From: Pelagibacteraceae bacterium AG-325-C03
GTDB taxonomy: Bacteria; Pseudomonadota; Alphaproteobacteria; Pelagibacterales; Pelagibacteraceae
Length of the DNA stretch: 40,228 nucleotides
Direction: 5' to 3'
NCBI GenBank assembly: GCA_003283025.1
Contig: QBYC01000006.1
Span: forward strand, 1-40,228
The translations under genes and the position numbers were made by a program. How positions within the stretch are numbered: position 1 is the first letter of the stretch; every line of letters starts with the position of its first letter. Below the pieces are notes generated by a model. The model did no database searches and was not told the DNA's origin. It was given only the letters and a program-made list of their open reading frames with translations. Shown one piece after another: positions 27,587 through 35,008 of this stretch.

Positions 27587-28596
27587 TTTTTTCCTAACCT
27601 GCCTTGAATAGTTTTAGATGATGTGGTGAATTCAAATCTGTACTTCTGATCAGGTCTTGCCCGTTTAAAACATTCAACAGATGCAAGTGCTACTTCATGA
27701 AATCCTGACAAAATTAATTTGAGTTTTCCAGGGTAATTACAAATATCACCAACTGCAAAAATTCCTTTTTTATTTGTTTCAAAGTTTTTCGAATTGACCT
27801 CAACGGTTTTTTTTTTCATTGATAGCCCCCATTCAGCAATTGGACCCAGTTTCATTATTAATCCAAAAAAACCTAAAATAAAATCTGTTTTTATATTTTC
27901 CATTTTATCATCATCAAATTTAATAGTTATTGATGATATATTTTCATTACCTTCAATAGAATCTAATTGGCAAGGTGTTTTAATATTTATTTTTCCTTCT
28001 TTTTCTAATTTCTTTATTACTGAAATTGTATGAGGAGCTCCTCTAAATTCGTCTCTTCTATGAATTAAATAAATTTTAGAAAACTTAGAAAGTTCCAAAG
28101 CCCAATCCAAAGCCGAATCTCCTCCTCCAAATATTGATATATTTTTATTTTTGAATTTTTCTTTATTCCTAACAGCATAGAATAAAGATTTATTTTCAAA
28201 TTTTTCTGCCTCTTTAATTGTGAATTTCCTTGGTTCAAAAGAGCCAACGCCTCCAGCAATAATTATGTTTGGAGCAGAAAATTCATTATTCTTATTTGTT
28301 TTAACAATCCAATTTTCTTTATCTTGTTTAACTTCCTCCACTCTTTCATTTAAAAAAAACTTTGTATTAAAAGGTTTGATTTGTTCTAATAATTTATTTG
28401 TTAATTCTTTACCAGTGCATTCAGGTAATGCTGGGATATCATAGATAGGTTTATCAGGATAAAGTTCTATACATTGTCCCCCCGCTTTATCTAAATTATC
28501 GATTACTATTGACTTTAATCCTTTAATTCCCAATTGATGTACAGCAAAAAGACCAACGGGTCCTGCTCCAATAACAATTGTATCAATTTTTTTCAT
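27583..28596 (-). CDS. Ferredoxin/flavodoxin-NADP reductase, YumC (thioredoxin-reductase-like) type
   Basis: FAD enzyme exchanging electrons between NADPH and ferredoxin. The 337 residues have the FAD dinucleotide motif GAGPVGLFAVHQLG, then KAGGQCIELYPDKPIYDIPA, and the NADP motif FGGGDSALDWAL followed by LIHRRDEFRGAP. It then has FAVGDICNYPGKLKLILSGFHEVALA. The redox CxxC of true thioredoxin reductases is absent, which together with the extended C-terminus marks the bacterial-type ferredoxin-NADP reductase. The gene directly upstream encodes a ferredoxin, its stop sharing one base with this ATG (TAATG), so the two are very likely redox partners. Confidence 0.92.
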   Translation of the reverse strand: MKKIDTIVIGAGPVGLFAVHQLGIKGLKSIVIDNLDKAGGQCIELYPDKPIYDIPALPECTGKELTNKLLEQIKPFNTKFFLNERVEEVKQDKENWIVKTNKNNEFSAPNIIIAGGVGSFEPRKFTIKEAEKFENKSLFYAVRNKEKFKNKNISIFGGGDSALDWALELSKFSKIYLIHRRDEFRGAPHTISVIKKLEKEGKINIKTPCQLDSIEGNENISSITIKFDDDKMENIKTDFILGFFGLIMKLGPIAEWGLSMKKKTVEVNSKNFETNKKGIFAVGDICNYPGKLKLILSGFHEVALASVECFKRARPDQKYRFEFTTSSKTIQGRLGKK

Positions 28597-28916
28597 TAAG
28601 ATTGTTTAGCTGGCGTAGTAACAATTAATCCCTCAAGATCACTTGAAACAATTAGTTGACAGCTCAATCTACTATTTTTTTTTGGCTCATATGCCATATC
28701 AATCATATCTACCTCTGCTTCTTCGGCTTTAGGTAATTTATCTAACCATTTTTCTTCGACATAAACATGGCAAGTTGCACAAGCCATTGAGCCACCACAA
28801 TCTGCATCAATTCCTGGGATATCATTTTGGACTGCTCCTTCCATAACTGAAAGACCATTTTCAACTTCAATGATTTTAGAATTTCCTTGATTATCTTGAT
28901 AAGTAATTTTAGGCAT
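28596..28916 (-). CDS. [2Fe-2S] ferredoxin, adrenodoxin type
   Basis: Small electron carrier. The cluster motif is CGGSMACATC (C-x5-C-x2-C), with the fourth Cys in SRLSCQLI, as in adrenodoxin/ferredoxin VI. I use the ATG at 28916 (MPKITYQDNQGN, 106 residues). A longer reading from 28952 adds 12 residues not seen in the family and would run through the end of another gene. The chosen ATG shares its first base with the stop of the 43-residue microprotein gene upstream (TAATG). That coupling decides the start. Electrons probably pass to or from the adjacent NADP reductase. Confidence 0.93.
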   Translation of the reverse strand: MPKITYQDNQGNSKIIEVENGLSVMEGAVQNDIPGIDADCGGSMACATCHVYVEEKWLDKLPKAEEAEVDMIDMAYEPKKNSRLSCQLIVSSDLEGLIVTTPAKQS

Positions 28917-29047
28917 TAATAAGCTAAATAAATTGAAATAATAATTATCCAAAAAAAGGCGTAGTACAAAATATATCCTTTTACGGTGAAAGGTAATTTT
29001 TTTAATTTTCGTTTTCTTTTTCCTTTATATGGTTTAGACAATTCCAT
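28916..29047 (-). CDS. 43-residue single-helix membrane microprotein
   Basis: An unrecognised small gene at the head of the ferredoxin operon. It encodes 43 residues: a very basic N-terminal half (MELSKPYKGKRKRKLKKL), then a hydrophobic helix from ~24 to 43 (GYILYYAFFWIIIISIYLAY) ending at the stop. The positive-inside rule predicts the basic part in the cytosol. Three points support a real gene: the frame fills almost the whole gap between the proteorhodopsin terminator and ferredoxin, its TAA shares one base with the ferredoxin ATG, and its composition is strongly segregated. It could tether or regulate the soluble redox partners at the membrane (inference). No name or function is known to me. 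Confidence 0.65.
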   Translation of the reverse strand: MELSKPYKGKRKRKLKKLPFTVKGYILYYAFFWIIIISIYLAY

Positions 29048-29054
29048 ACTTCTT

Positions 29055-29082
29055 AGTATAAGTATCTAATAAAAAAGGGCAA
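29055..29082 (-). promoter_or_regulatory. Possible promoter of the microprotein-ferredoxin operon
   Basis: On the - strand, TTGCCC (29077-29082) and TATACT (29055-29060) have a 16-base spacer. The -35 box is inside one arm of the proteorhodopsin terminator. The predicted start is near 29048, one base before the ATG at 29047, implying a leaderless or near-leaderless mRNA. Confidence 0.4.
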
Positions 29083-29108
29083 GTACGCAAAACGTACCTG
29101 CCCTTTTT
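29071..29108 (-). terminator. Strong intrinsic terminator of proteorhodopsin
   Basis: The arms 29071-29087 and 29093-29108 form a stem of about 16 bp with a single G-U wobble and a five-base loop (GGGCAGGTACG pairing with CGTACTTGCCC in the - strand transcript). A run of six U residues follows on the - strand. It starts 16 bases after the proteorhodopsin stop. The A and T runs on both sides would allow function in either direction. Confidence 0.92.
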
Positions 29109-29123
29109 ATAAATTATTATCTA

Positions 29124-29894
29124 TTATCTAGATGCTAATCTTGTGTTTTGCATTGCTGCTGCCCAAATAACTAGACCGAAAGCGATCTTGTTAACAAAGT
29201 CAGCTAAATTGTAAATTATGTTTAAAGCATTTGCATCGACGCCACCAGTAAGGTAACCAAAAATATAACCTAAAGGATATATAGCCCAACCAATAGTAAC
29301 GATTATTCTCATTGCACCGAAAGCAGTAGACATAGCTTTGTTACCAGCTTTTGCCGCCATTGTTCCAGCTTCACCTGAGAATATTTCAAACAAGATGTAA
29401 ATCCATCCAGCCATTCCAATTACGAAACCTACAAATGGTTGAATATAACCGGCTTCACCTAAGTATCCACCGATTAACATTACTAATGAACCAATTAGTA
29501 GCTTCCAGAATATAGAAGTAGGCACCTTTCTAACAGCTGCCAAGATTAGATAGAATTCAATCATTTGAAGTGGCACTGTGATTAACCAATCAATATATCT
29601 GTATACTGTTGGTGTATCACCTGTAGTCACCCATACATCTCTCATATACATGTAGTGAACGAATGCAACACCAGTTACAAGGCCCGCTACTGTTAAAGAT
29701 GTTCTCCATGATGCAGCTACTGTGTTTCTTTCAGCAAAAAAGAATACTGTAGTTGCGATCATACCCATTGACACAAGCCAAAAAGATATTCCTACGAAAT
29801 CTCCTGTCTCAAGCATAGGGGTAGCTGCATTAGCTGAACCTGTTAAACCTATTACGGCAACAGTTGCTAGTGCAAACGTTTTTAATTTACTCAT
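29124..29894 (-). CDS. Proteorhodopsin, blue-absorbing light-driven proton pump
   Basis: Retinal-binding seven-helix pump that exports protons in light. The 256 residues include a signal peptide (to about residue 23, SANA). The retinal Lys is Lys236 in YNLADFVNKIAFG. The primary proton acceptor is Asp102 (RYIDWL), its partner His80 (GVAFVHYMYMRD), and the proton donor Glu113. These align with Asp97, His75, Glu108 and Lys231 of the reference green proteorhodopsin. The spectral-tuning position 105 is Gln110 (TVPLQMIEF), predicting blue absorption (~490 nm class) as expected in clear ocean water. GGGAGG at 29900-29905, five bases before the ATG, is a strong ribosome site. The gene is monocistronic, with its own terminator. 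No retinal synthesis gene is in the window. Confidence 0.98.
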   Translation of the reverse strand: MSKLKTFALATVAVIGLTGSANAATPMLETGDFVGISFWLVSMGMIATTVFFFAERNTVAASWRTSLTVAGLVTGVAFVHYMYMRDVWVTTGDTPTVYRYIDWLITVPLQMIEFYLILAAVRKVPTSIFWKLLIGSLVMLIGGYLGEAGYIQPFVGFVIGMAGWIYILFEIFSGEAGTMAAKAGNKAMSTAFGAMRIIVTIGWAIYPLGYIFGYLTGGVDANALNIIYNLADFVNKIAFGLVIWAAAMQNTRLASR

Positions 29895-29927
29895 GAAAAC
29901 CTCCCTCGTTTGTTTAGTTTTCTATTT

Positions 29928-29943
29928 AGTTTATATATAAACT
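29928..29943. repeat. Perfect 16-base palindrome at the proteorhodopsin promoter
   Basis: AGTTTATATATAAACT reads identically on both strands and includes the TATATA that best fits the proteorhodopsin -10 box, about 35-50 bases before its start codon. A dimeric repressor operator is possible. Its all-A/T core means chance cannot be excluded. Confidence 0.55.
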
Positions 29944-30030
29944 CCTCAGACAAACGGTAAATCTAACCGCTACTGAGCAATTTGTGGAAACATAGTCAAA
30001 AACAAAGTTACAGTGAAGTGTTTTTTTTAT

Positions 30031-30069
30031 AAAAAACCCGCATTTTTACTGGTTTTTTTATTTTTTTTT
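30031..30069 (+). terminator. Attenuator-like hairpin upstream of the propionyl-CoA synthetase gene
   Basis: AAAAAACC (30031-30038) pairs with GGTTTTTT (30051-30058) across a 12-base loop, followed by a T run to 30069 interrupted by one A. This has terminator form on the + strand but stands before, not after, a + strand gene. The stem has only two G-C pairs, so it would be weak. Confidence 0.35.
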
Positions 30070-30079
30070 GGGGATATTT

Positions 30080-30124
30080 ATGAAATACTCACTTAAAAGC
30101 AGAGTTTTAGGAGGACTGATTTGA
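30080..30124 (+). CDS. Possible 14-codon leader peptide before the propionyl-CoA synthetase gene
   Basis: ATG at 30080 with GGGGA at 30070-30074 as a candidate ribosome site encodes MKYSLKSRVLGGLI and stops at TGA 30122-30124. The stop overlaps the TTG start of the next gene by four bases (TTGA). The downstream Shine-Dalgarno AGGAGG (30109-30114) is inside this frame. The arrangement would allow translational coupling. Too short for sequence statistics to decide. Confidence 0.3.
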   Translation: MKYSLKSRVLGGLI

Positions 30125-32019
30125 ATCAAAAATACAAGGATATTTATCAAAAATCTATAAATAACAAAGAAGAATTCTGGAAAGAAGTTTCTGAAAATAT
30201 CTTTTGGTATAAAAAACCATCAAAGATTTTAAATTCTGATACACCTCCTTTTTATAAGTGGTTTGAGGATGGAGTAACTAACACTTGTTACAATGCACTA
30301 GACTTACATATTGATGAAGGTAGGGGTGATAAACTTGCAATAATTTATGACAGTCCTATTACCGGTGCTAAAGAAAATATTACATACAATCAATTAAGGA
30401 AGCGTGTCGCTTTATTTGCAGGCGCTTTAAAAAATCAAGGAGTTAATAAGGGTGATAGAATAATTATTTATATGCCTATGATACCTGAAGCAGTAATTAC
30501 AATGCTTGCATGTGGAAGAATTGGAGCAATACACTCTGTAGTGTTTGGTGGTTTTGCAGCTAATGAGCTTGCTAGCAGGATTGATGACTCGAAAGCGAAA
30601 CTCTTAGTGACTGCCTCATGTGGTTATGAACCTGGAAGAACTGTTCATTATAAACCATTAGTTAATAAAGCACTTAAGCTTGCGAAGCATAAACCAAATA
30701 AATGTATAATTTTTCAAAGAGAAAAAGATAAAGCAGAGCTTGATACTACAATTGATATCACTTGGGACGATGCACACAAAGATGCAAAACCTACTGAGTG
30801 TGAGAAAATGAATGCTAATGATTACGCTTATATACTCTATACCTCAGGCACCACAGGTTTACCAAAAGGGATTGTAAGAGATATTGGTGGACACATTGTT
30901 GCTTTAAAATGGACTATGAAAAATATTTATAATATTCATCAAAATGATGTTTGGTGGTCTGCAAGTGATATTGGTTGGATCGTTGGTCACTCCTACATCG
31001 TCTATGCTCCATTGTTTTATGGATGTACAACAGTTTTATTTGAAGGTAAACCAGTTGGAACTCCTGATGCTGGAGTTTTTTGGAGAGTAATATCAGAATA
31101 TAAGGTTAAATCTCTTTTCACGGCTCCAACAGCAATTAGAGCCATAAAAAAAGAAGATCCAAATGGTGAATTTTTTAAAAAATATGATTTAAGTAAATTT
31201 GATAAATTATTTTTAGCTGGTGAACGAGCTGACCCAGATACAATTAAATGGTTTGAAAAATTATCTAACTCACCTGTAATAGATCATTGGTGGCAAACTG
31301 AAACTAGTTGGGCAATAACCTCTGACTGTACAGGTATCGAGTCTTTTCCAGTAAAATATGGTTCGGCTTTCAAACCTGTGCCTGGCTACGATTTAAAAGT
31401 TTTAAATTCTGATGGAAAAGAAGTTGGCCCAGGTAAAATGGGGGATATTGTTGTTAAACTTCCACTACCTCCTGGAACTTTCCCAACTCTCTGGGGTGCA
31501 GATAAAAGATATAAAGAGAATTACATGTCTACCTACCCTGGATACTATTTAACTTATGATGCAGGGCATATCGATGAAGATGGGTATGTTTGGATCATGT
31601 CTAGAACGGATGATATCATTAATGTTGCAGGACATAGATTGTCAACTGGGGCAATTGAAGAAGTTCTGGCTGAACATAAAGATGTAGCAGAATGTGCAGT
31701 AATTGGTATTGCTGATAAACTAAAAGGACAACTTCCGATTGGTTTACTTGCCTTGAAAGCAGGAGTTACAAAAGATAAAAAAGATATCATTGATGAATGT
31801 GTGAAAATGGTGAGAGAAAAAGTTGGCCCAGTTGCAGCTTTTAAGATAGGTATAGTTGTTAAAAGATTGCCTAAAACAAGATCTGGAAAAGTTTTAAGAG
31901 GAACTGTTAGAAAAATAGCTGACAATGAACCTTATAAAATGCCTGCTACTATAGATGATCCTGCTATTCTAGATGAGATAAAAGCCGATTTAATTAAAAA
32001 TAATATATTAAAACTCTAA
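30121..32019 (+). CDS. prpE: Propionyl-CoA synthetase (AMP-forming)
   Basis: Activates propionate (and probably acetate) to the CoA thioester. The 632-residue protein is an acyl-CoA synthetase. The ATP loop YTSGTTGLPKG is at 240-250, directly followed by IVRDIGGH, which distinguishes propionyl-CoA synthetases from acetyl-CoA synthetases. The later motifs are WWQTETSW, GYYLTYDAGHIDEDGYVWIMSRTDDIINVAGHRLS and PKTRSGKVLRGTVRKIA, whose Lys is the usual acetylation-controlled catalytic residue. The start is TTG at 30121, well supported by AGGAGG six bases upstream. It converges on the dihydroorotase-like gene with a 12-base overlap. No methylcitrate or propionyl-CoA carboxylase gene is nearby. Confidence 0.92.
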   Translation: MNQKYKDIYQKSINNKEEFWKEVSENIFWYKKPSKILNSDTPPFYKWFEDGVTNTCYNALDLHIDEGRGDKLAIIYDSPITGAKENITYNQLRKRVALFAGALKNQGVNKGDRIIIYMPMIPEAVITMLACGRIGAIHSVVFGGFAANELASRIDDSKAKLLVTASCGYEPGRTVHYKPLVNKALKLAKHKPNKCIIFQREKDKAELDTTIDITWDDAHKDAKPTECEKMNANDYAYILYTSGTTGLPKGIVRDIGGHIVALKWTMKNIYNIHQNDVWWSASDIGWIVGHSYIVYAPLFYGCTTVLFEGKPVGTPDAGVFWRVISEYKVKSLFTAPTAIRAIKKEDPNGEFFKKYDLSKFDKLFLAGERADPDTIKWFEKLSNSPVIDHWWQTETSWAITSDCTGIESFPVKYGSAFKPVPGYDLKVLNSDGKEVGPGKMGDIVVKLPLPPGTFPTLWGADKRYKENYMSTYPGYYLTYDAGHIDEDGYVWIMSRTDDIINVAGHRLSTGAIEEVLAEHKDVAECAVIGIADKLKGQLPIGLLALKAGVTKDKKDIIDECVKMVREKVGPVAAFKIGIVVKRLPKTRSGKVLRGTVRKIADNEPYKMPATIDDPAILDEIKADLIKNNILKL

Positions 32020-33321
32020 GGGCTTTCCTTTAGATTCCACGATAACTTTTCCACCAGACATAACTAAATTTCCATTTACAATTGTACCTTCAGGAAATCC
32101 TTTAACTTTAGAGTTGTGAAAAGGTGTCCAACCACATTTACTTGCAATCATCTCGTTTTTAATAATCACCTCTTTATTCATATCAGCAATTGTTAAATCA
32201 GCGTCAAAACCCTCTTTAATAAGGCCTTTGTTTTTAATACCAAAAATTTTGCATGGATTTTCACACATCAAGTTAATTAACTGCTGAAGTGTCAGTTTTC
32301 CCTCATTCACGTGATTAAGCATAATAGGAAAAATAGTTTGAACCCCTGGCATTCCTGATGGGCTATTCGGATATTCTTTATCTTTGTTCGCTTTAAGATG
32401 AGGAGCATGATCTGATCCTAATACATCAACTACATTATTTTTAATTGCCGCCCATAGACGATCGTAATGCTCTTTGGTTCTTAAAGGTGGGTTCATTTGA
32501 GCATATGAACCAAGTTTATCATAACAGTCGGGTGCATAAAGAGTTAAATGTTGAGGTGTAGTTTCAAAAGTAACATTATTTTTATGCATAGCTAAAAAAT
32601 CAACTTCTTCTTTCGTAGTTATATGTAAGATATGTATTTGTTTATTATATCTCTCTGCAATTTTAACTACTCTTCGTGTAGAAGACATTGCACATTCAAC
32701 ATTTCTCCATTCGGGATGTGAGTGTACATTACCTTTCTTAATAAATTTTTTTCTTAGCTTAATGATATCTTCATCTTCAGAATGAATTGAAACGATTCTA
32801 TCGCTTTTTGATATTACTTTTTCAATATCCGATTCCTTATCTACTAATAAATTTCCCGTAGAAGATCCGGCAAATAATTTTACACCACAACATCCTTCTA
32901 GATCTTTTAATTTTGCAAGCTGGTCAGTATTATCAGGTGTTGCACCAAAATAAAAAGCATAATTACTATGCATTCTGTTTTTCGCAGCTTGTAATTTTTT
33001 ATCAAATTCAACTAAACTAGAAGTTGGCGGATTAGTATTTGGCATTTCGAATAAGGATGTTACTCCACCTAATATGGCTGCCCTACTTCCACTCTCTAAA
33101 TCTTCAGCATCTGTAGAGCCTGGTTCTCTAAAATGAACCTGAGTGTCTATAATACCAGGTAAAACTACTTTATCAGTTGCATCATAAACTTTAGCGCTGT
33201 TTAATTCTATTTTTCCAATTTTTTTAATTTTATTACCTGATAAACCTATATCTGTTTTAGTTAGTTTACCGTCAATATAGCAAGAGCCATTTTTAATAAT
33301 GAGACTAAAATTATCAGACAT
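32008..33321 (-). CDS. pyrC: Dihydroorotase-like amidohydrolase
   Basis: A 437-residue zinc amidohydrolase of the dihydroorotase/allantoinase group, probably cyclising carbamoyl-aspartate in pyrimidine synthesis. It shows VLPGIIDTQVHFREPGSTDAEDL, MPNTNPPTSS, the carbamylated-Lys segment GVKLFAGSSTG, SIHSEDE, IHILHITT and the DVLGSDHAPH catalytic Asp. The first metal-binding His of the usual HxH is Gln (TQVHF); I recall this also from other alphaproteobacterial homologues. The start is the ATG at 33321. A longer frame from 33354 would leave only two bases to the divergent ygfZ gene and adds residues outside the family alignment. Allantoinase or hydantoinase activity is the main alternative. 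Confidence 0.82.
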   Translation of the reverse strand: MSDNFSLIIKNGSCYIDGKLTKTDIGLSGNKIKKIGKIELNSAKVYDATDKVVLPGIIDTQVHFREPGSTDAEDLESGSRAAILGGVTSLFEMPNTNPPTSSLVEFDKKLQAAKNRMHSNYAFYFGATPDNTDQLAKLKDLEGCCGVKLFAGSSTGNLLVDKESDIEKVISKSDRIVSIHSEDEDIIKLRKKFIKKGNVHSHPEWRNVECAMSSTRRVVKIAERYNKQIHILHITTKEEVDFLAMHKNNVTFETTPQHLTLYAPDCYDKLGSYAQMNPPLRTKEHYDRLWAAIKNNVVDVLGSDHAPHLKANKDKEYPNSPSGMPGVQTIFPIMLNHVNEGKLTLQQLINLMCENPCKIFGIKNKGLIKEGFDADLTIADMNKEVIIKNEMIASKCGWTPFHNSKVKGFPEGTIVNGNLVMSGGKVIVESKGKPLEF

Positions 33322-33356
33322 GATTTCGTTATTATTATACAATATAATTAACAAAT

Positions 33357-34238
33357 ATGGAGAAAGATCAAATTATTTTATTAGAAAATCGGGGATTAAT
33401 TTCTATTACTGGAGAAGATTCTAAAATCTTTTTTCAAAATATCATCACTAATGATGTAGAAAAAGTAACTTCATCTGATACAATTTTTTCAGGAATATTT
33501 ACCCCTCAGGGCAAATATTTGTTTGAATTTTTTTTAATACATTACGAAAATGGATATTTATTAGATTGTGATAATAAATTTACAAACGAAATTATAAAAT
33601 TATTCTCAAAGTACAAATTAAGATCACAAATACAAATAAGAGATATCTCTTCTGAACATGTGATTGGAGTGATAAGTTTAGATAAGTTTTCAGAAATACA
33701 AAAAAGTGTGAATAGAAATACCAATACAATAGAATATAGGGAAAAACCACTTTTTATCGATCCTAGAAATAAAAAATTAGGAGCAAGAATGATATCTTCA
33801 TTAGCAAAACTACATTTGAATATAAAAAAACTAAACTTGAAAATTAAAGAACCTAATATTTATTTCGCTAAGGCTCACTCTTTGGGGATACCAGTAAAAG
33901 GTGTTGAAAATTTAAAAAATCAATTATTTGGTCTGGAGGCAAACTTTGAAGAACTTCATGCTATTGATTTTAATAAGGGTTGTTATATTGGCCAAGAAAA
34001 TACTGCAAGAATGAAGCTTAAAAATAAATTAAGAAGAAGACTGCTGGCAATAAAAACTGATGGGGAGGTTATGATTGGTGATGATTTAAGCTTTAAAGAA
34101 AAAAAAATTGGAAAAGTATTAATGAATAAACCTTATCCTTTTGCTTTAGTAAAACTTTACGATCCAGACTTTTTAGATTTTAAAGATAAAGAACTTGAAA
34201 GTAGAAAAGTTAAGGTAAAAATTATAAATAATTTTTAA
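33357..34238 (+). CDS. ygfZ: YgfZ/GcvT-like folate-binding protein for Fe-S cluster maintenance
   Basis: A 293-residue member of the YgfZ family (structurally related to the glycine-cleavage T-protein), which uses folate in maturation or repair of some Fe-S enzymes such as MiaB. The signature K-G-C-Y-x-G-Q-E is present as KGCYIGQEN at 207-215. The N-terminal part (LLENRGLISITGEDSKIFFQNIITNDV) and GIFTPQGKYLFEF are also typical. Divergent from the dihydroorotase-like gene with a 35-base gap. Confidence 0.9.
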   Translation: MEKDQIILLENRGLISITGEDSKIFFQNIITNDVEKVTSSDTIFSGIFTPQGKYLFEFFLIHYENGYLLDCDNKFTNEIIKLFSKYKLRSQIQIRDISSEHVIGVISLDKFSEIQKSVNRNTNTIEYREKPLFIDPRNKKLGARMISSLAKLHLNIKKLNLKIKEPNIYFAKAHSLGIPVKGVENLKNQLFGLEANFEELHAIDFNKGCYIGQENTARMKLKNKLRRRLLAIKTDGEVMIGDDLSFKEKKIGKVLMNKPYPFALVKLYDPDFLDFKDKELESRKVKVKIINNF

Positions 34239-34261
34239 ATAAATTACAAAAAAAATTTATT

Positions 34262-35008
34262 TTAAAGAAATTTTTGTTTAAATATACACTTAAAAAATTC
34301 AATTAAATATCTAAGCATAAACTTAAGCTTTACAGTACTGGTACTATTATATTCTATATATTCAGTACTAATTTCTCTAATTTTATATTTTTTTTTAATC
34401 ATATATAATAAATTATCTAAATGACCAATTGGTGATTTAAAAATCATCTTTCTATTTATAAAATCTTTTACTAATTTTACATTGTAAAATCTAAATGTAT
34501 TTGTGTAATCACTTATTTGACTGTCAAAAATGATTTTACAAATAATTGTTAAAACCTTACTAATAATTCGTCTTTGAACCGGTCGATATTTTACATTTGA
34601 GTCTTGAAGGTACTTAGAACCAATTACTAAACTGCAATCTTCTTTATTAAGAATATTAATACCTTTTTTTATATCCTTAGGATGATGCGCAAGATCTGAG
34701 TCTATTTCAACAATATAATTTGTTTCAATATTTTTACTTATCCATTTAAATCCATCTAAAGATGCTGAAAACCGGGTTGAATATTTTTCTAATTTTTTTC
34801 GTCTCAAAATGTAAAAATTTTCTTTAAAATATTTCTTAATTGCCTCACATGTATCATTGTTGGTGCTATCGTCAACAAAACATATAAAGAAACTTTCATT
34901 TTCTAAGTATTTATAAATTTCGTTTTTAAGTTCTTTAATGTGTTGTTGACAGTCGAATACTGGTATTAAAATTACAAAATTAAATTTATTTAATCTTTCC
35001 ACCTTCAC
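34262..35008 (-). CDS. Family 2 glycosyltransferase (dolichyl-phosphate-mannose synthase-like)
   Basis: A 248-residue soluble GT-A enzyme: FVILIPVFDCQQHIKELK, ICFVDDSTNNDT, and YIVEIDSDLAHHP with the DxD site. It then has the basic YRPVQRRIISK region. Such enzymes put a hexose on polyprenyl phosphate or on a glycan. The start is uncertain: GTG at 35008 lies 23 bases inside the upstream dehydrogenase gene, and another GTG at 35002, five bases after an AGG, is equally possible. The C-terminus is very basic and may bind the membrane. Confidence 0.82.
   Translation of the reverse strand: MKVERLNKFNFVILIPVFDCQQHIKELKNEIYKYLENESFFICFVDDSTNNDTCEAIKKYFKENFYILRRKKLEKYSTRFSASLDGFKWISKNIETNYIVEIDSDLAHHPKDIKKGINILNKEDCSLVIGSKYLQDSNVKYRPVQRRIISKVLTIICKIIFDSQISDYTNTFRFYNVKLVKDFINRKMIFKSPIGHLDNLLYMIKKKYKIREISTEYIEYNSTSTVKLKFMLRYLIEFFKCIFKQKFL

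Larger units (their letters stand above)
29895..30079. promoter_or_regulatory. Divergent control region between proteorhodopsin and propionyl-CoA synthetase
   Basis: Contains, from left to right: the proteorhodopsin ribosome binding site, a perfect 16-base palindrome (29928-29943), a nested inverted repeat (29945-29977: CTCAG/CTGAG outside, CGGT/ACCG inside) and a poly-T-followed hairpin (30031-30069). Both promoters must be here. For proteorhodopsin, TATATA within the palindrome is the best -10 candidate, with a poor -35 (TTACCG) 17 bases upstream. Confidence 0.55.

Noticed and set aside
28917-28952. Longer ferredoxin starting at 28952
   Set aside because: The extra 12 residues are not part of the ferredoxin family and run through the microprotein frame. 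The ATG at 28916 coupled to that frame is better.
33322-33354. Longer dihydroorotase-like protein starting at 33354
   Set aside because: It would leave two bases between divergent genes with no space for a promoter and adds residues outside the family alignment.
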